64,000 nucleotides of DNA from Myxococcales bacterium (lineage in GTDB: Bacteria > Myxococcota_A > Polyangia > Polyangiales > Ga0077539): the NCBI GenBank assembly GCA_013298625.1, contig JAAFIF010000002.1:178976-242975 (forward strand), in the 5' to 3' direction. The notes below the pieces were generated by a model. That model was given only the letters and a program-made list of their open reading frames with translations, was not told where the DNA came from and did not search any database. Made by a program: the position numbers and the translations under genes. Below, piece after piece: positions 23,534 to 32,231 of the stretch; within the stretch, counting starts at the first letter, position 1, and every line of letters starts with the position of its first letter.

Positions 23534-25333
23534 ATGAAGCGAGGCTCGACAAAGGCCTTCTCGCCGCCTCCACCGAGCATCACGATCGCGGCCGAGCCGT
23601 TTCGAATCAGCTCGCACAGCACCGCGCTCGCGTTGCGCCACGATGAACACGAAATCGCCACGTGCGACGGCGCGACGGTCCGCGTGAACGACGCGCGTTC
23701 GGGACAGCTCTTGCGAAGCGCTTCGATACAAGGCCTTCACGCGAATCACGGCGAGGTGTTGCTCGCGTTCAGCGTTGACGGCGCGCTGCTCTTCGTAGGC
23801 GCTACGCCGGGAGGCGGCGAGCACAGCGACCCCGTGCTGGTGCTCGACGCCAACACGCTCTCGGCGCTGCGAACGATCGAGCCAGAGTTCGACGCGACGG
23901 CGATCGCCGGGCATCCGAGCGACCCGTCGTTGGTGCTCGTGGCCGGCACGCGCCTCGCGATGTACGACGCGCGGGCGGGGAGGATCTTCGCCGAGCTCGC
24001 CGCGAGCGGAGCGGGACGCCCCGCGCAACGAGCGTTGTTTTCTCCGAGCGGACGATGGCTCGCGATCAAGACCGACTCGTCCGTCGAGCTGTGGAGCGTC
24101 GCGACGCTCGAGCGAACGAAGACATACCCGCTCGCGACGTGGAGCGCGGCGATCGCGTTTTCGTCGGACAGCGAGCGGCTCTTCGTCTGCACGCAAGGCC
24201 GCCTCGTGAGCCTCTCTGTTGCGAGCGACGAGCGACCGTTCGAGCGTCCGTTCGCTGCGAAAGTAACGGCCTCAGTCAACGGGCCGACGGCGCTCTTCGA
24301 GCTCGATGACGACGAGATGTTGCTCTGTCTCGGCGCAGACCTTCGCGTGTTCGACGCGCGCACGTTGGAGCTTCGTCGAAGCGCGACGGACCGCTGTCAC
24401 ATCGGCGACCGGGTGCTGTCGCGAGACCGAAAGGTGCTGTTCGCGAACAACGCAGAGGGCGCGATCGAGCGCGTCGAGCTCGATCGGCTGGACGTCCGGC
24501 GGCCAGCGATCGCGACGGAAGTGCACACGCTCGCGTGGCTCGACGACGAAACGTTGATCGCGGCGCACGACGAGGCGATCGCGAAGGCCACGCTCGCCAC
24601 GGCGACGATCGAGCCAGTGCGCGCGTTCGACGAGAGCTTCAACACCGCCGCAGCGAGCGCAAACGGCCGCTTCGCTGCGGTCGCGACGACCCACTCTTCG
24701 GAGCCGACGCAGCTGATCGCCTGTGAGAGCGGCCGCGTCGAGCAGAGGCTCGCGGGCTTCGACGGCGATGTGCTCGCGGTGAGCGACGACCGACGCTTCG
24801 TCGCCGAAATGCGCGGAACAAGACTGCTCCTCTGGCGCGACGGCGTCGAGGCGCGCGTCGCTACGAAATCGGGCCACGTGAAGCGCGCGGCGTTCGTCGG
24901 GCCGCGCACGTTGTGCTGGATATCCGCTGGCGGAGTGTTCTTCGCGGACGTGGAGACCGCGTCCGAGAAGCGGTTCGTGAAGGTCTCGGGCTGCTCAGCC
25001 ATCGGCACCAACGGGAGGGACCTTGCGATCGTGGCGACCGCGGCGAGCCTGCGGGTGTTCGACGCGAGCGGGAGCGAATCGACCGCGATCGCGGCGAAGA
25101 GCGCGCGCTTCACCAGCGCTGCGATCAGCGCGGACGCAACGATGGTCGCGGGCGGAACGCGAGACGGCAGGCTGCTCGTGGCGCGCCGAGACGGAGGCGG
25201 CGCGGCGAGCGCGGTGCCGCTGCGATCGACGGCGATTCTGGCGGTCGCGTTCTCACCCGATGGCGGTCGCCTCGCGGTCGCGACGGCCGAGCCAGAGCTG
25301 TTCGTTTACGACGTCGCGACCCTCTTGCGCTGA
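23534..25333 (+). CDS. WD40-like beta-propeller protein
   Basis: A 599-residue protein without signal peptide, composed of WD40/quinoprotein-like repeats over its whole length. Typical strands are TALALRHDEHEIATCDGATVRVNDA, LFSPSGRWLAIKTDSSVELWSVATLE and VAFSPDGGRLAVATAEPELFVYD. Around 12-14 blades can be counted by eye, enough for two propellers. The ATG at 23534 is used since the upstream frame is antisense to the FG-GAP gene leader. Divergent from that gene by 110 bases. Probably a cytoplasmic scaffold; partner unknown. Confidence 0.75.
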   Translation: MKRGSTKAFSPPPPSITIAAEPFRISSHSTALALRHDEHEIATCDGATVRVNDARSGQLLRSASIQGLHANHGEVLLAFSVDGALLFVGATPGGGEHSDPVLVLDANTLSALRTIEPEFDATAIAGHPSDPSLVLVAGTRLAMYDARAGRIFAELAASGAGRPAQRALFSPSGRWLAIKTDSSVELWSVATLERTKTYPLATWSAAIAFSSDSERLFVCTQGRLVSLSVASDERPFERPFAAKVTASVNGPTALFELDDDEMLLCLGADLRVFDARTLELRRSATDRCHIGDRVLSRDRKVLFANNAEGAIERVELDRLDVRRPAIATEVHTLAWLDDETLIAAHDEAIAKATLATATIEPVRAFDESFNTAAASANGRFAAVATTHSSEPTQLIACESGRVEQRLAGFDGDVLAVSDDRRFVAEMRGTRLLLWRDGVEARVATKSGHVKRAAFVGPRTLCWISAGGVFFADVETASEKRFVKVSGCSAIGTNGRDLAIVATAASLRVFDASGSESTAIAAKSARFTSAAISADATMVAGGTRDGRLLVARRDGGGAASAVPLRSTAILAVAFSPDGGRLAVATAEPELFVYDVATLLR

Positions 25334-25428
25334 GCCGGTCTCAGCGGCGCCGAAACAACCGGCGATGTTTCGCGCCGAATCCGTTGCGCTTGGGCGCATT
25401 TCGCCGCCGTGTTACCACCGCTCGCGCC

Positions 25429-26214
25429 ATGAGTGACGTCGTACTGGTCTCTGTCGACGGGCCGATCGCCCGCATCACCATCAACCGCCCCGAGAAGCTC
25501 AACGCCCTGAACAGTCAGGTCGTCAACGCGCTCTCGAAGGCGCTCGCATCGCTCGAAGACAACGTGGACGTGCGCGTCGCGATCCTCGCGGGCGCGGGGG
25601 ACAAAGCGTTCGCCGCGGGCGCGGACATCGCCGAGATGGCCGAGTACGGGACCGAGCAAGCGCGGCACTTCGCGCGCAACGGTCACATGCTGGGCGAGCG
25701 CATCGAGCACGCGCGCTTCCCCGTGATCGCGCGGGTGCAGGGCTTCGCGCTCGGCGGCGGCTGCGAGCTCGCGATGGCGTGCGACCTGATCTACGCCGGT
25801 GAAAAAGCGCGCTTCGGCCAGCCCGAAGTGGGCCTCGGGGTCATCCCTGGCTTCGGCGGGACGCAGCGCCTCGCGCGCCGCGTGGGCGTGGGCAAGTGCC
25901 GCGAGCTTGTGTTTCGCGGGCACATCATCGACGCGGCCGAGGCCGAGCGCATTCGGCTGGTCGACGGGATCTTCTCGCACGGCGATCTGGTGGCGAAGGT
26001 CGACGAGATCGCGCTGCAGATCGCCGCGCACGCGCCGATCGCGGTGTCGCAGGCGAAGCGGGTGATGCGCGCGGGGCACGACGTTCCGCTGCCGGTGGCC
26101 AACGAGCTCGAGGTGCAGGCGTTCGGCGTGTGCTTCGGCACCGAGGACCAGAAGAGCGGGATGAAGGCCTTCGTGGCGGACCCCAGGGCGCAGCGCAAAT
26201 TCACGGGCAAGTGA
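25429..26214 (+). CDS. Enoyl-CoA hydratase
   Basis: A 261-residue crotonase-family enzyme that hydrates trans-2-enoyl-CoA in fatty-acid oxidation. ITINRPEKLNALN and AFAAGADIAEM are the substrate/oxyanion regions; GGGCELAMACDLIYAGEKARFGQPEVGLGVIPGFGGTQRL carries both catalytic glutamates in the usual places. The ATG at 25429 is the natural start. It is followed after 14 bases by an acyl-CoA dehydrogenase gene. Confidence 0.95.
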   Translation: MSDVVLVSVDGPIARITINRPEKLNALNSQVVNALSKALASLEDNVDVRVAILAGAGDKAFAAGADIAEMAEYGTEQARHFARNGHMLGERIEHARFPVIARVQGFALGGGCELAMACDLIYAGEKARFGQPEVGLGVIPGFGGTQRLARRVGVGKCRELVFRGHIIDAAEAERIRLVDGIFSHGDLVAKVDEIALQIAAHAPIAVSQAKRVMRAGHDVPLPVANELEVQAFGVCFGTEDQKSGMKAFVADPRAQRKFTGK

Positions 26215-26228
26215 GAGAGAGGTTAGAG

Positions 26229-27371
26229 ATGGATTTCTCGCCGACTGAAGAGCAGCTGATGGTGCAGAAGAGCGCGAGGGACTTCGCGCTTCGCGAGGTG
26301 GCGCCTCGCGCGAAAGAGCTCGACAAGAAGGGCATCTGGCCCGCGGACCTCGTGCAGCGCATGGCCGAGCTGGGGTTTCTGGGCATGGCGATCCCGAGCG
26401 AGCACAACGGCGGCGGGCTCGACGCGGTCAGCTACGCGCTCGCGCTCGAAGAGATCAGCGCGGCGTGCGCGAGCACGGGCGTGATCATGTCCGTCAACAA
26501 CTCGCTCTACTGCGACCCGGTCTACAAGTTCGGAACCGACTGGCAGAAGAAAGAGTTTCTCGACCCCTACGCCAGCGGCGAGAAGCTCGGCTGCTTCGGC
26601 CTGACCGAGCCCATGTCCGGGTCGGACGCAGCGACCATGGCCACCTTCGCCGAGCGCGACGGGGACCACTACGTGATCAACGGCTCGAAGAACTGGATCA
26701 CCAACGGGCCGTTCGCAAACTGCATCGTGCTGTTCGCGATGACGACCAAGGGCATCGGGCACAAGGGGGCGACGGCGATCCTCGTTCCGCTCGACGCGCA
26801 GGGCGTCACGCGCAACCACCACGACGACAAGCTCGGCATCCGCGGCGCGCACTCGTGCACGATCTTCTTCGAGAACGTGCGCGTCCCCGTGACGCACTGC
26901 CTCGGCGGCGAGGGCAACGGCTTCAAAGTGGCGATGGCCACGCTCGACGGCGGTCGCATCGGCATCGCCGCGCAAGCGCTCGGCATCGCGCGCGCGGCGT
27001 TCGAAAAGTCCGTGGCGTACAGCAAAGAGCGCAAGAGCTTCGGCGTGCCGATCGCGCAGCACCAGGCGATCCAGTTCAAGCTCGCGGACATGGCCACCGA
27101 GATCGACGCCGCGCGCTTGCTCATCTGGCGCGCCGCGTACCTCAAGGACAAGGGCGTGCGGCACTCGGCCGAGAGCGCCATGGCCAAGCTGTTCGCCAGC
27201 GAGATGGCCTCGCGCGTCGCGCACCAGGCCATCCAGGTCTTCGGCGGCTACGGCTACAGCACCGAGTTCGACGTCGAGCGGCACTACCGCGACGCGCGCA
27301 TCACGGAGATCTACGAGGGCACGAGCGAGATTCAGCGCATCGTGATCGCCGCAAACGCGCTCAAAGGCTGA
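26229..27371 (+). CDS. Acyl-CoA dehydrogenase
   Basis: A 380-residue FAD enzyme introducing the alpha-beta double bond in acyl-CoA. CFGLTEPMSGSDAATM and KNWITNG line the FAD site, RIGIAAQALGIARAAFE follows, and the catalytic base is glutamate 363 in YEGTSEIQRIVIAANAL. The length and motifs fit short-chain (butyryl/isovaleryl) enzymes. It forms an operon with enoyl-CoA hydratase, and with the thiolase and HBD genes of the window would supply a complete short-chain cycle. Confidence 0.96.
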   Translation: MDFSPTEEQLMVQKSARDFALREVAPRAKELDKKGIWPADLVQRMAELGFLGMAIPSEHNGGGLDAVSYALALEEISAACASTGVIMSVNNSLYCDPVYKFGTDWQKKEFLDPYASGEKLGCFGLTEPMSGSDAATMATFAERDGDHYVINGSKNWITNGPFANCIVLFAMTTKGIGHKGATAILVPLDAQGVTRNHHDDKLGIRGAHSCTIFFENVRVPVTHCLGGEGNGFKVAMATLDGGRIGIAAQALGIARAAFEKSVAYSKERKSFGVPIAQHQAIQFKLADMATEIDAARLLIWRAAYLKDKGVRHSAESAMAKLFASEMASRVAHQAIQVFGGYGYSTEFDVERHYRDARITEIYEGTSEIQRIVIAANALKG

Positions 27372-27409
27372 GCCCGAGAGAAAAAGTGACGACCCTGTGA
27401 AAAAGAAGT

Positions 27410-27438
27410 TTGACAGGGTCGAGGGTCGCGGATACAAA
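27410..27438 (+). promoter_or_regulatory. Promoter of tRNA-Asp
   Basis: TTGACA (27410-27415), 17 bases and TACAAA (27433-27438) make a strong vegetative promoter 35 bases before tRNA-Asp. The -35 box also lies in an inverted repeat (GACCCTGT at about 27390 with ACAGGGTC at 27412-27419), which could be a terminator stem of the preceding operon or an overlapping regulatory site. Confidence 0.75.
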
Positions 27439-27472
27439 CCGCGCCCATCGCAGCGGACAAACCGCAGCGAGT

Positions 27473-27546
<74 letters not shown>

Positions 27547-27615
27547 CACAAACCAGCAGCTTCGAGGTGACAATCGAGGCGCTGCACTTCGAGGAAGAGT
27601 CGAAGACACGAGAGA

Positions 27616-27645
27616 CCGCAGCAATCCTAGAGGTTGCTGCGGTTT
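27616..27645 (+). terminator. Intrinsic terminator after tRNA-Asp
   Basis: CCGCAGCAA (27616-27624) pairs perfectly with TTGCTGCGG (27634-27642) around a nine-base loop and is followed by TTT. It ends the tRNA-Asp transcript 70 bases after the tRNA. Confidence 0.8.
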
Positions 27646-27704
27646 CTGCATTTCAGGGGTCGCGTCGACGTTTGCGGTACAGTCGCCAGCGAGACAGAGG
27701 AGCG

Positions 27705-29135
27705 ATGAAGGTTCAGCGATTGGCTGCTGTGTTGTCGGGGCTGTGCGTGGCCGCGGCGTTGGTTGCTCAGGGCGGCGAAGCGCGGGCGCAGGCGCCGTTC
27801 TCGCGGCGGTTTCGGTTTCACTTGGACGCTGGCGCTGGGACGATGTTCGGCGCATTTCAGCGGCAAGTGCTCGGCTACGACCGGGTCAACGTCGCCGGAT
27901 CGCTGCGCGTCTCGCTCGAGTTCAGCTCCTTCGCCGCCATCCAAGTCGGCGCCGGAACGGGCTTCTTCTTCGCCGGCAACGTCCCCGGCACCACGACGCC
28001 CTACGAGCCCGGCCGGCTCACCACCGTGGGCGGCGGCGTTCGGTTCATGCCCACGATCTGGCGCGCGCTCGGCTTCTCGCTGGACGCCAACGCCAACGCG
28101 GGCCTGATGCCCAACGGCAACAACATGCTCACGCGCTTCGCCTTCGACGTGGGCTTGGGCGTGACCTACGAGATCACCAGCTTCTTCACGCTCGGACCGA
28201 CCGCGCGCTATTGGCACGTGTTGCAAGACCCCGCGTCCCGACCGCGTCCCGACGCGCAGTTCTGGACCGCGGGTCTCGAGCTGGTCTTTCGCGTCCCGTA
28301 CACACCGCCGCCGCGCACCGAAGAAGAGCAGCGCGGGATCGACCGCGGCGCAGGCGTCAGCAACGACAACGCCGACCAGGACCACGACGGCGTGCTCGAC
28401 TCGCTCGACGTGTGCCCGGACCAGCCCGCCAACGGCAACGCCGATCGACGGCGCCTGGGCTGCCCTGCGTTCGACACGGACAGCGACGGCGTGCCGGACA
28501 ACGTCGACGCGTGCAGGGACGTTCCACAGGGCCCGTCGCCGCACCCCGCGCGGCCTGGCTGCCCCGACGCCGACAACGACCGCGACGGCGTGGGCAACTC
28601 GCGCGACCGATGCGTCGAGGACTTTCAGGGCTTCTACGCCAACCGCGACGAGCCCGGCTGCGCGCTGCCCGATCGCGACCGCGACCTCGTGCCCGACAGC
28701 ATGGACGCGTGCCCCAACGTCGCGGGCTCGCCCAACACCAACCCCGATCGCGCGGGCTGCGCAGGGCCCGTGCGGCTCGAGCGCGAGGCGATCCGCACGA
28801 CCGAGCCCATTCAGTTCGAAGCCGACGCAGCGACGCTCAACGCGCGCAGCGAGCGGGTGATCACGGCGCTCGCCGAAGCCATCGCGGCGGTGACCGCGAT
28901 TCGTCGCGTGGTGATCGTCGTTCCAGAGCGGCTGCCGGGCGATCGCGAGGGGGGCGAGACCCTCGCTGAAGCGCGCGGGCGAGACATCCTGCGGAGGCTC
29001 ACGCAAGAGGGCGTGGACGCCTCGCGGTTGGGCGTGCGGCCAGAGCCCGTCGCGCAGCCCGAGCGCGGCCGTCGCGCGCCGACAGCGCAGATCTTTCTCT
29101 CGATCACGCAGGTCGTCTCTCCGCCCGTGCGCTGA
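27705..29135 (+). CDS. Outer-membrane beta-barrel/TSP3/OmpA-like protein
   Basis: A 476-residue exported protein. A signal peptide (MKVQRLAAVLSGLCVAAALV) precedes an N-terminal beta-barrel-like region of ~170 residues. Thrombospondin type 3 calcium repeats follow (DQDHDGVLDSLDVCPDQPANGN, DTDSDGVPDNVDACRD, DNDRDGVGNSRDRC, DRDRDLVPDSMDACP). The C-terminal 110 residues resemble an OmpA peptidoglycan-binding domain (IQFEADAATLNARSERVITALAEAI) but lack the usual GHTD motif, so wall binding is doubtful. The ATG at 27705 has GAGG upstream. Confidence 0.85.
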   Translation: MKVQRLAAVLSGLCVAAALVAQGGEARAQAPFSRRFRFHLDAGAGTMFGAFQRQVLGYDRVNVAGSLRVSLEFSSFAAIQVGAGTGFFFAGNVPGTTTPYEPGRLTTVGGGVRFMPTIWRALGFSLDANANAGLMPNGNNMLTRFAFDVGLGVTYEITSFFTLGPTARYWHVLQDPASRPRPDAQFWTAGLELVFRVPYTPPPRTEEEQRGIDRGAGVSNDNADQDHDGVLDSLDVCPDQPANGNADRRRLGCPAFDTDSDGVPDNVDACRDVPQGPSPHPARPGCPDADNDRDGVGNSRDRCVEDFQGFYANRDEPGCALPDRDRDLVPDSMDACPNVAGSPNTNPDRAGCAGPVRLEREAIRTTEPIQFEADAATLNARSERVITALAEAIAAVTAIRRVVIVVPERLPGDREGGETLAEARGRDILRRLTQEGVDASRLGVRPEPVAQPERGRRAPTAQIFLSITQVVSPPVR

Positions 29136-29288
29136 TCGACGCGTCCACCAACGGGGGGGGATTGGTTCACCAGCGAGCGGTGGATGCGTTGATTCGACGC
29201 TGCCCGCAGCGCCGCTGCGTGTGCGTCGCGAGCGACCGCGCGCGGGGGCGTCGAGGGCGCTCGAGCGGGGGCGCGCAGGGGATGGCTA

Positions 29289-29375
29289 GGACATACTCTG
29301 TCCCGGTTTACCGTTGCTTCTTTGCTCTGGAATTCTTGCGGCAAATCCGCGTTTCTTTGCGTGACATACTATGTC
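29289..29375. promoter_or_regulatory. Two near-identical dyad operators
   Basis: GGACATACTCTGTCC (29289-29303) and the closely matching TGACATACTATGTCC (29362-29376) are 13/15 identical; the core of the second, GACATACTATGTC, is a perfect dyad. They lie 60 bases apart in a 338-base region without genes between ompA-like and the recombination module, in a locally A+T-rich patch. The second copy ends nine bases before a -35 box. This is the layout of a phage- or SOS-type repressor control region, but no repressor gene is adjacent. The rest of 29136-29473 shows nothing else. Confidence 0.7.
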
Positions 29376-29384
29376 CATGTTGAA

Positions 29385-29413
29385 TTGACCGCGGGGGGTC
29401 GAGGACGCACTAT
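29385..29413 (+). promoter_or_regulatory. Promoter of the recombination module
   Basis: TTGACC (29385-29390), 17 bases, and CACTAT (29408-29413). It lies directly downstream of the second operator and 60 bases before the first small gene, so repressor bound to the operator would probably block polymerase. Confidence 0.5.
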
Positions 29414-29473
29414 CGAGTCCGTCGACAGCAACCGAGTTCCTCTGGGGTTGCGCGACGGAATGCGAGACGCGCC

Positions 29474-29665
29474 ATGAAGCTCTTCACGCTCTGGGACAAC
29501 ACCCCCGCCAACGACAACGCGATGCCCCTCACGCGCACGACCGTGGGTCGCGCGGACGTGACGGTCGCCGCTGGCGGCTCTGTCGCCGTGCTGGTGCTCG
29601 CGTTTCGCGCCGCCGCCAACGACGGCCTGCCGGCGGCGCTCTGCAAGCGCCCGGTGCAGTCGTGA
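29474..29665 (+). CDS. Small unknown protein, first gene of the recombination module
   Basis: A 63-residue protein starting MKLFTLWDNTPANDNAMPL with a mildly hydrophobic second half (VTVAAGGSVAVLVLAFRAAAND). No domain is recognised. Its stop overlaps the GTG start of the next gene (GTGA). It lies directly behind the operator/promoter region; small early genes of this kind are common in phage-like control regions. Confidence 0.5.
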   Translation: MKLFTLWDNTPANDNAMPLTRTTVGRADVTVAAGGSVAVLVLAFRAAANDGLPAALCKRPVQS

Positions 29666-30090
29666 GCACCGCGCGCACCACGCACAGCACGCCATCGACC
29701 GACGAAGCGAAGACGGAGACGACCATGAACTCGACCAGCGAAATCACTGTTGCCGATGCGATCGAGAGCGGCGACGCGATGATCCGCGTGCTGCGCGAAG
29801 AGCTCGCGGCCAACGACGGCGCGGTCGAGACGACCTGGGCGCCCGGCGCGCTGCGCGAGCTCAGCGACGACGAGCTCACCGCGGCGATCGCCATCGCGAT
29901 CGCGACCATCCCCGCGCCGGTCAACGACGACGGGATCGCGGTCGAGTACGACCTCGCGCGCATGGCGCTCGACGCGATGAACATCGAGTCGACGCTCGGG
30001 GCCGACGACGAGTTCGCGCTGCTCTGTGACGAGCGCCGCGACGCGTGGCTCGCGCGCGTCGAGAACGAAGACGACACCTGCGACGAGTGA
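29662..30090 (+). CDS. Acidic unknown protein
   Basis: A 142-residue, strongly acidic protein (many Asp, Glu; ELSDDELTAAIAIAIATIP, ENEDDTCDE at the end) with no recognisable domain. The GTG start at 29662 overlaps the preceding stop; an ATG at 29725 (MNSTSEITVADAIESGDAM) is an alternative. Acidic phage proteins sometimes act as DNA mimics or nuclease inhibitors, but here that is speculation. It is 53 bases upstream of the annealing-protein gene. Confidence 0.6.
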   Translation: MSTARTTHSTPSTDEAKTETTMNSTSEITVADAIESGDAMIRVLREELAANDGAVETTWAPGALRELSDDELTAAIAIAIATIPAPVNDDGIAVEYDLARMALDAMNIESTLGADDEFALLCDERRDAWLARVENEDDTCDE

Positions 30091-30143
30091 TCGCAGGCTG
30101 GCAAAGACAACGAACGATCAGCGAAGAGAGAGTGGAGCAACCC

Positions 30144-31046
30144 ATGACCGTCAAGGCGATCAAGAAGGTCGAGCCCGTCGCGGCTCCTGTGAAGGACATC
30201 AGCGATTTCGACCCGAAGACGACGGCGCGCGTCGTCGAGTCGATGGTGCTGCGCGGGGACATCTCTGCGCTCTCGCCGGAGGAGCGCGCGAAGTTCTACG
30301 TGCAAATGTGCGACTCGCTCGGGCTCACCGCGGCGACGCAGCCCTTCGCGATCCTGCGGCTCAACGGCAAAGAGATCTTGTACCCGACGCGCGGCGCGAC
30401 CGATCAGCTCGCGGCGATCCACCGGCTCAACCGCGAGATCGTGGACGGGCCGCGGGTGATCGACGTCGCGGGCACCAAGATGATCTACGCCGTGTGCCGC
30501 GCGACGCACCCGAACGGCCGCGTCGAGACCGCGGTCGCGACCGTCCCGATGCAAGACCCCATCAACGCGCTCATGAAGGCTGAGACCAAGGCCAAGCGCC
30601 GCGCGACGCTGTCGATCCTGGGCTTGGGCATGCTCGACGAGACCGAGATCGAGACGATCCCCGCGTACGTGAGCCGCGCGCACGTGGACGCGCCGCAGCT
30701 CGGCGGCGGAGACGGCGTGGCCAACGACAACGCGCCCGCGGCCGCAGAGATGCCCGCTGCGGCGCCAGCGGAGCTTCCCTCGGCGCTGCAGGCGTTTCAG
30801 GTGGACCTCGAGCAGATCGAGCTTCCGGCAGAGGCCGTGAGCGTGTGGATCAAGCACCGCGCCGAGATCGCCGAGCTCACGGCCGAGCACAAAGAGGCCG
30901 CGTGGAAGGCGCTCTGCGCGCGCACCGACGTCGTGGGAAAGATGAAGAACGCGAAGGTCTGGCTCAAGCGCGCGATCGCCGAAGAGGACGCGCGTCGCAA
31001 CGCGAGCGCCGCGAGCGCGAGCGAATCCGAGTCGAAAGAGAGCTGA
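30144..31046 (+). CDS. Phage-type ssDNA-annealing (RecT/Erf-like) protein
   Basis: A 300-residue protein whose middle, QMCDSLGLTAATQPFAILRL, then ILYPTRGATDQLAAIHRLNREI and NALMKAETKAKRRATLSILG LGMLDETEIETIP, resembles phage single-strand annealing recombinases. The KAETKAKRR-LS-LGLGMLDETE segment is a typical end of the annealing domain. A ~90-residue Ala-rich linker and a helical C-terminus with Ser/Glu tail follow. The ATG at 30144 has GGAG seven bases upstream. The adjoining gene encodes a nuclease, so the pair looks like a Red alpha/beta-type recombination module. Confidence 0.6.
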   Translation: MTVKAIKKVEPVAAPVKDISDFDPKTTARVVESMVLRGDISALSPEERAKFYVQMCDSLGLTAATQPFAILRLNGKEILYPTRGATDQLAAIHRLNREIVDGPRVIDVAGTKMIYAVCRATHPNGRVETAVATVPMQDPINALMKAETKAKRRATLSILGLGMLDETEIETIPAYVSRAHVDAPQLGGGDGVANDNAPAAAEMPAAAPAELPSALQAFQVDLEQIELPAEAVSVWIKHRAEIAELTAEHKEAAWKALCARTDVVGKMKNAKVWLKRAIAEEDARRNASAASASESESKES

Positions 31047-31102
31047 GCGCAGACGCACCGCGCGGGTGGGCAGCGGTGCTACAGTGACGCTCGCGAGCAG
31101 CA

Positions 31103-32227
31103 ATGAGCGTCGACAGCGAAGCGATCGAGACACCGCAGGACGCCGAGCGCGAGCTCTTCAGGGCGTTCGTCGCGCTCGTCGCGAGCCGCGGTTCGCGCAA
31201 GGGCGCGTGGGAGCTCGTCAAGGGCGCGGGGATCACGGATCAGTCCCTCAAGGCGTTCTACGCGCACGCGCGCAAGGACGGGCTCGAGGCGGTGGTCACG
31301 ACGCTGTTCACCGCGGACAAGCTCGAGGCGATCCGCGCGCTCGTGGCCAATCCGCCGCCGTTGCCGCCGAAGCGCGTGGCGGTGAGCACGCTGGCCAACC
31401 AGTACTACTGCGAGATGCAGGTGCACCTCGGGACGCTGCACGACGTGCGGGTGACGAGCGCCGAGCTGTCCGCGGGCAACGAAGGGCACGCGCGGCTCGA
31501 GGCCGAAGCAGAGCCCATCACGGAAGAAGAGGTCACGCGGCGCATCGAGGTGGGCGAGAAGATGGGGCTCGTCGAGCTCGGGTTGGCCGGGGAGGTCGAG
31601 GGCGTTCCGCTCATCGGGCGCGCGGACCGCGTGCAGCTCGAAGGGTCGAAGGCACGACTGCTTTTGGAGTGGAAATTCTCAGGTCGCCGCGACCTCTACC
31701 CCACCCACGTCGTGCAGGTCGAAGCGTACGGAAAGCTCCTGCGCGCGAGCGGCTTCGAGACGAGCGAGCTCGTTCACGCGGTCGCGGTCATCCCTCGCGG
31801 CGGACCGAGACCCGAGAACATGGCCGAGACCATGGCCAAGCGCGCGGCGGACATCGCCAGCGTGGCGCCGTGGGGCGAGCGCAAGATCGCGTCGCAGGGC
31901 GAGATGCCCGATCCCCTCGCGGGCCTCGGCGTGCGCAGGCTCGACTCGTCAGCGTTTACGCTCTTTGTGTTTCCGCACCACGAGCAAGCCGCAGAGCGCG
32001 ACGTGTCGTGGGCGCTCGGCTACTGGAAGGGCGCGCGCGCGCCGCGAAGGACCACGTCGCCCTCTCGCTGCCGCGCCTGTCCGTACAACGCCGCGGGGCT
32101 GTGCGACGTCGCGCTCACCGCGCCAGACGGCCGCTACAAGAGCCGCGAGATGATCACCCGCGACGGCGACCGCGTGCACTTGCTCGTGGCCACGCAAGCG
32201 CCCAACGCGCCGCCGCACCGACGCTGA
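31103..32227 (+). CDS. Cas4-like PD-(D/E)XK exonuclease with iron-sulfur cysteines
   Basis: A 374-residue nuclease. After a ~95-residue N-terminal extension come NQYYCEMQVHLG (first Cys), GRADRV and LLLEWKFSG (the D...EXK active site), then QVEAYGKLL, and three more Cys in CRACPYNAAGLCDVAL. This four-Cys pattern with the PD-(D/E)XK core is that of Cas4/AddB-type iron-sulfur nucleases. There is no CRISPR array in the window, so the role is more likely 5'-end resection for the neighbouring annealing protein. The start ATG is 56 bases after that gene. Confidence 0.75.
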   Translation: MSVDSEAIETPQDAERELFRAFVALVASRGSRKGAWELVKGAGITDQSLKAFYAHARKDGLEAVVTTLFTADKLEAIRALVANPPPLPPKRVAVSTLANQYYCEMQVHLGTLHDVRVTSAELSAGNEGHARLEAEAEPITEEEVTRRIEVGEKMGLVELGLAGEVEGVPLIGRADRVQLEGSKARLLLEWKFSGRRDLYPTHVVQVEAYGKLLRASGFETSELVHAVAVIPRGGPRPENMAETMAKRAADIASVAPWGERKIASQGEMPDPLAGLGVRRLDSSAFTLFVFPHHEQAAERDVSWALGYWKGARAPRRTTSPSRCRACPYNAAGLCDVALTAPDGRYKSREMITRDGDRVHLLVATQAPNAPPHRR

Positions 32228-32231
32228 CGCT

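Noticed and set aside
31103..32227. CRISPR-Cas locus suggested by the Cas4-like protein
   Set aside because: No repeats of CRISPR type and no other cas gene occur in the window; the neighbour is a phage-type annealing protein.
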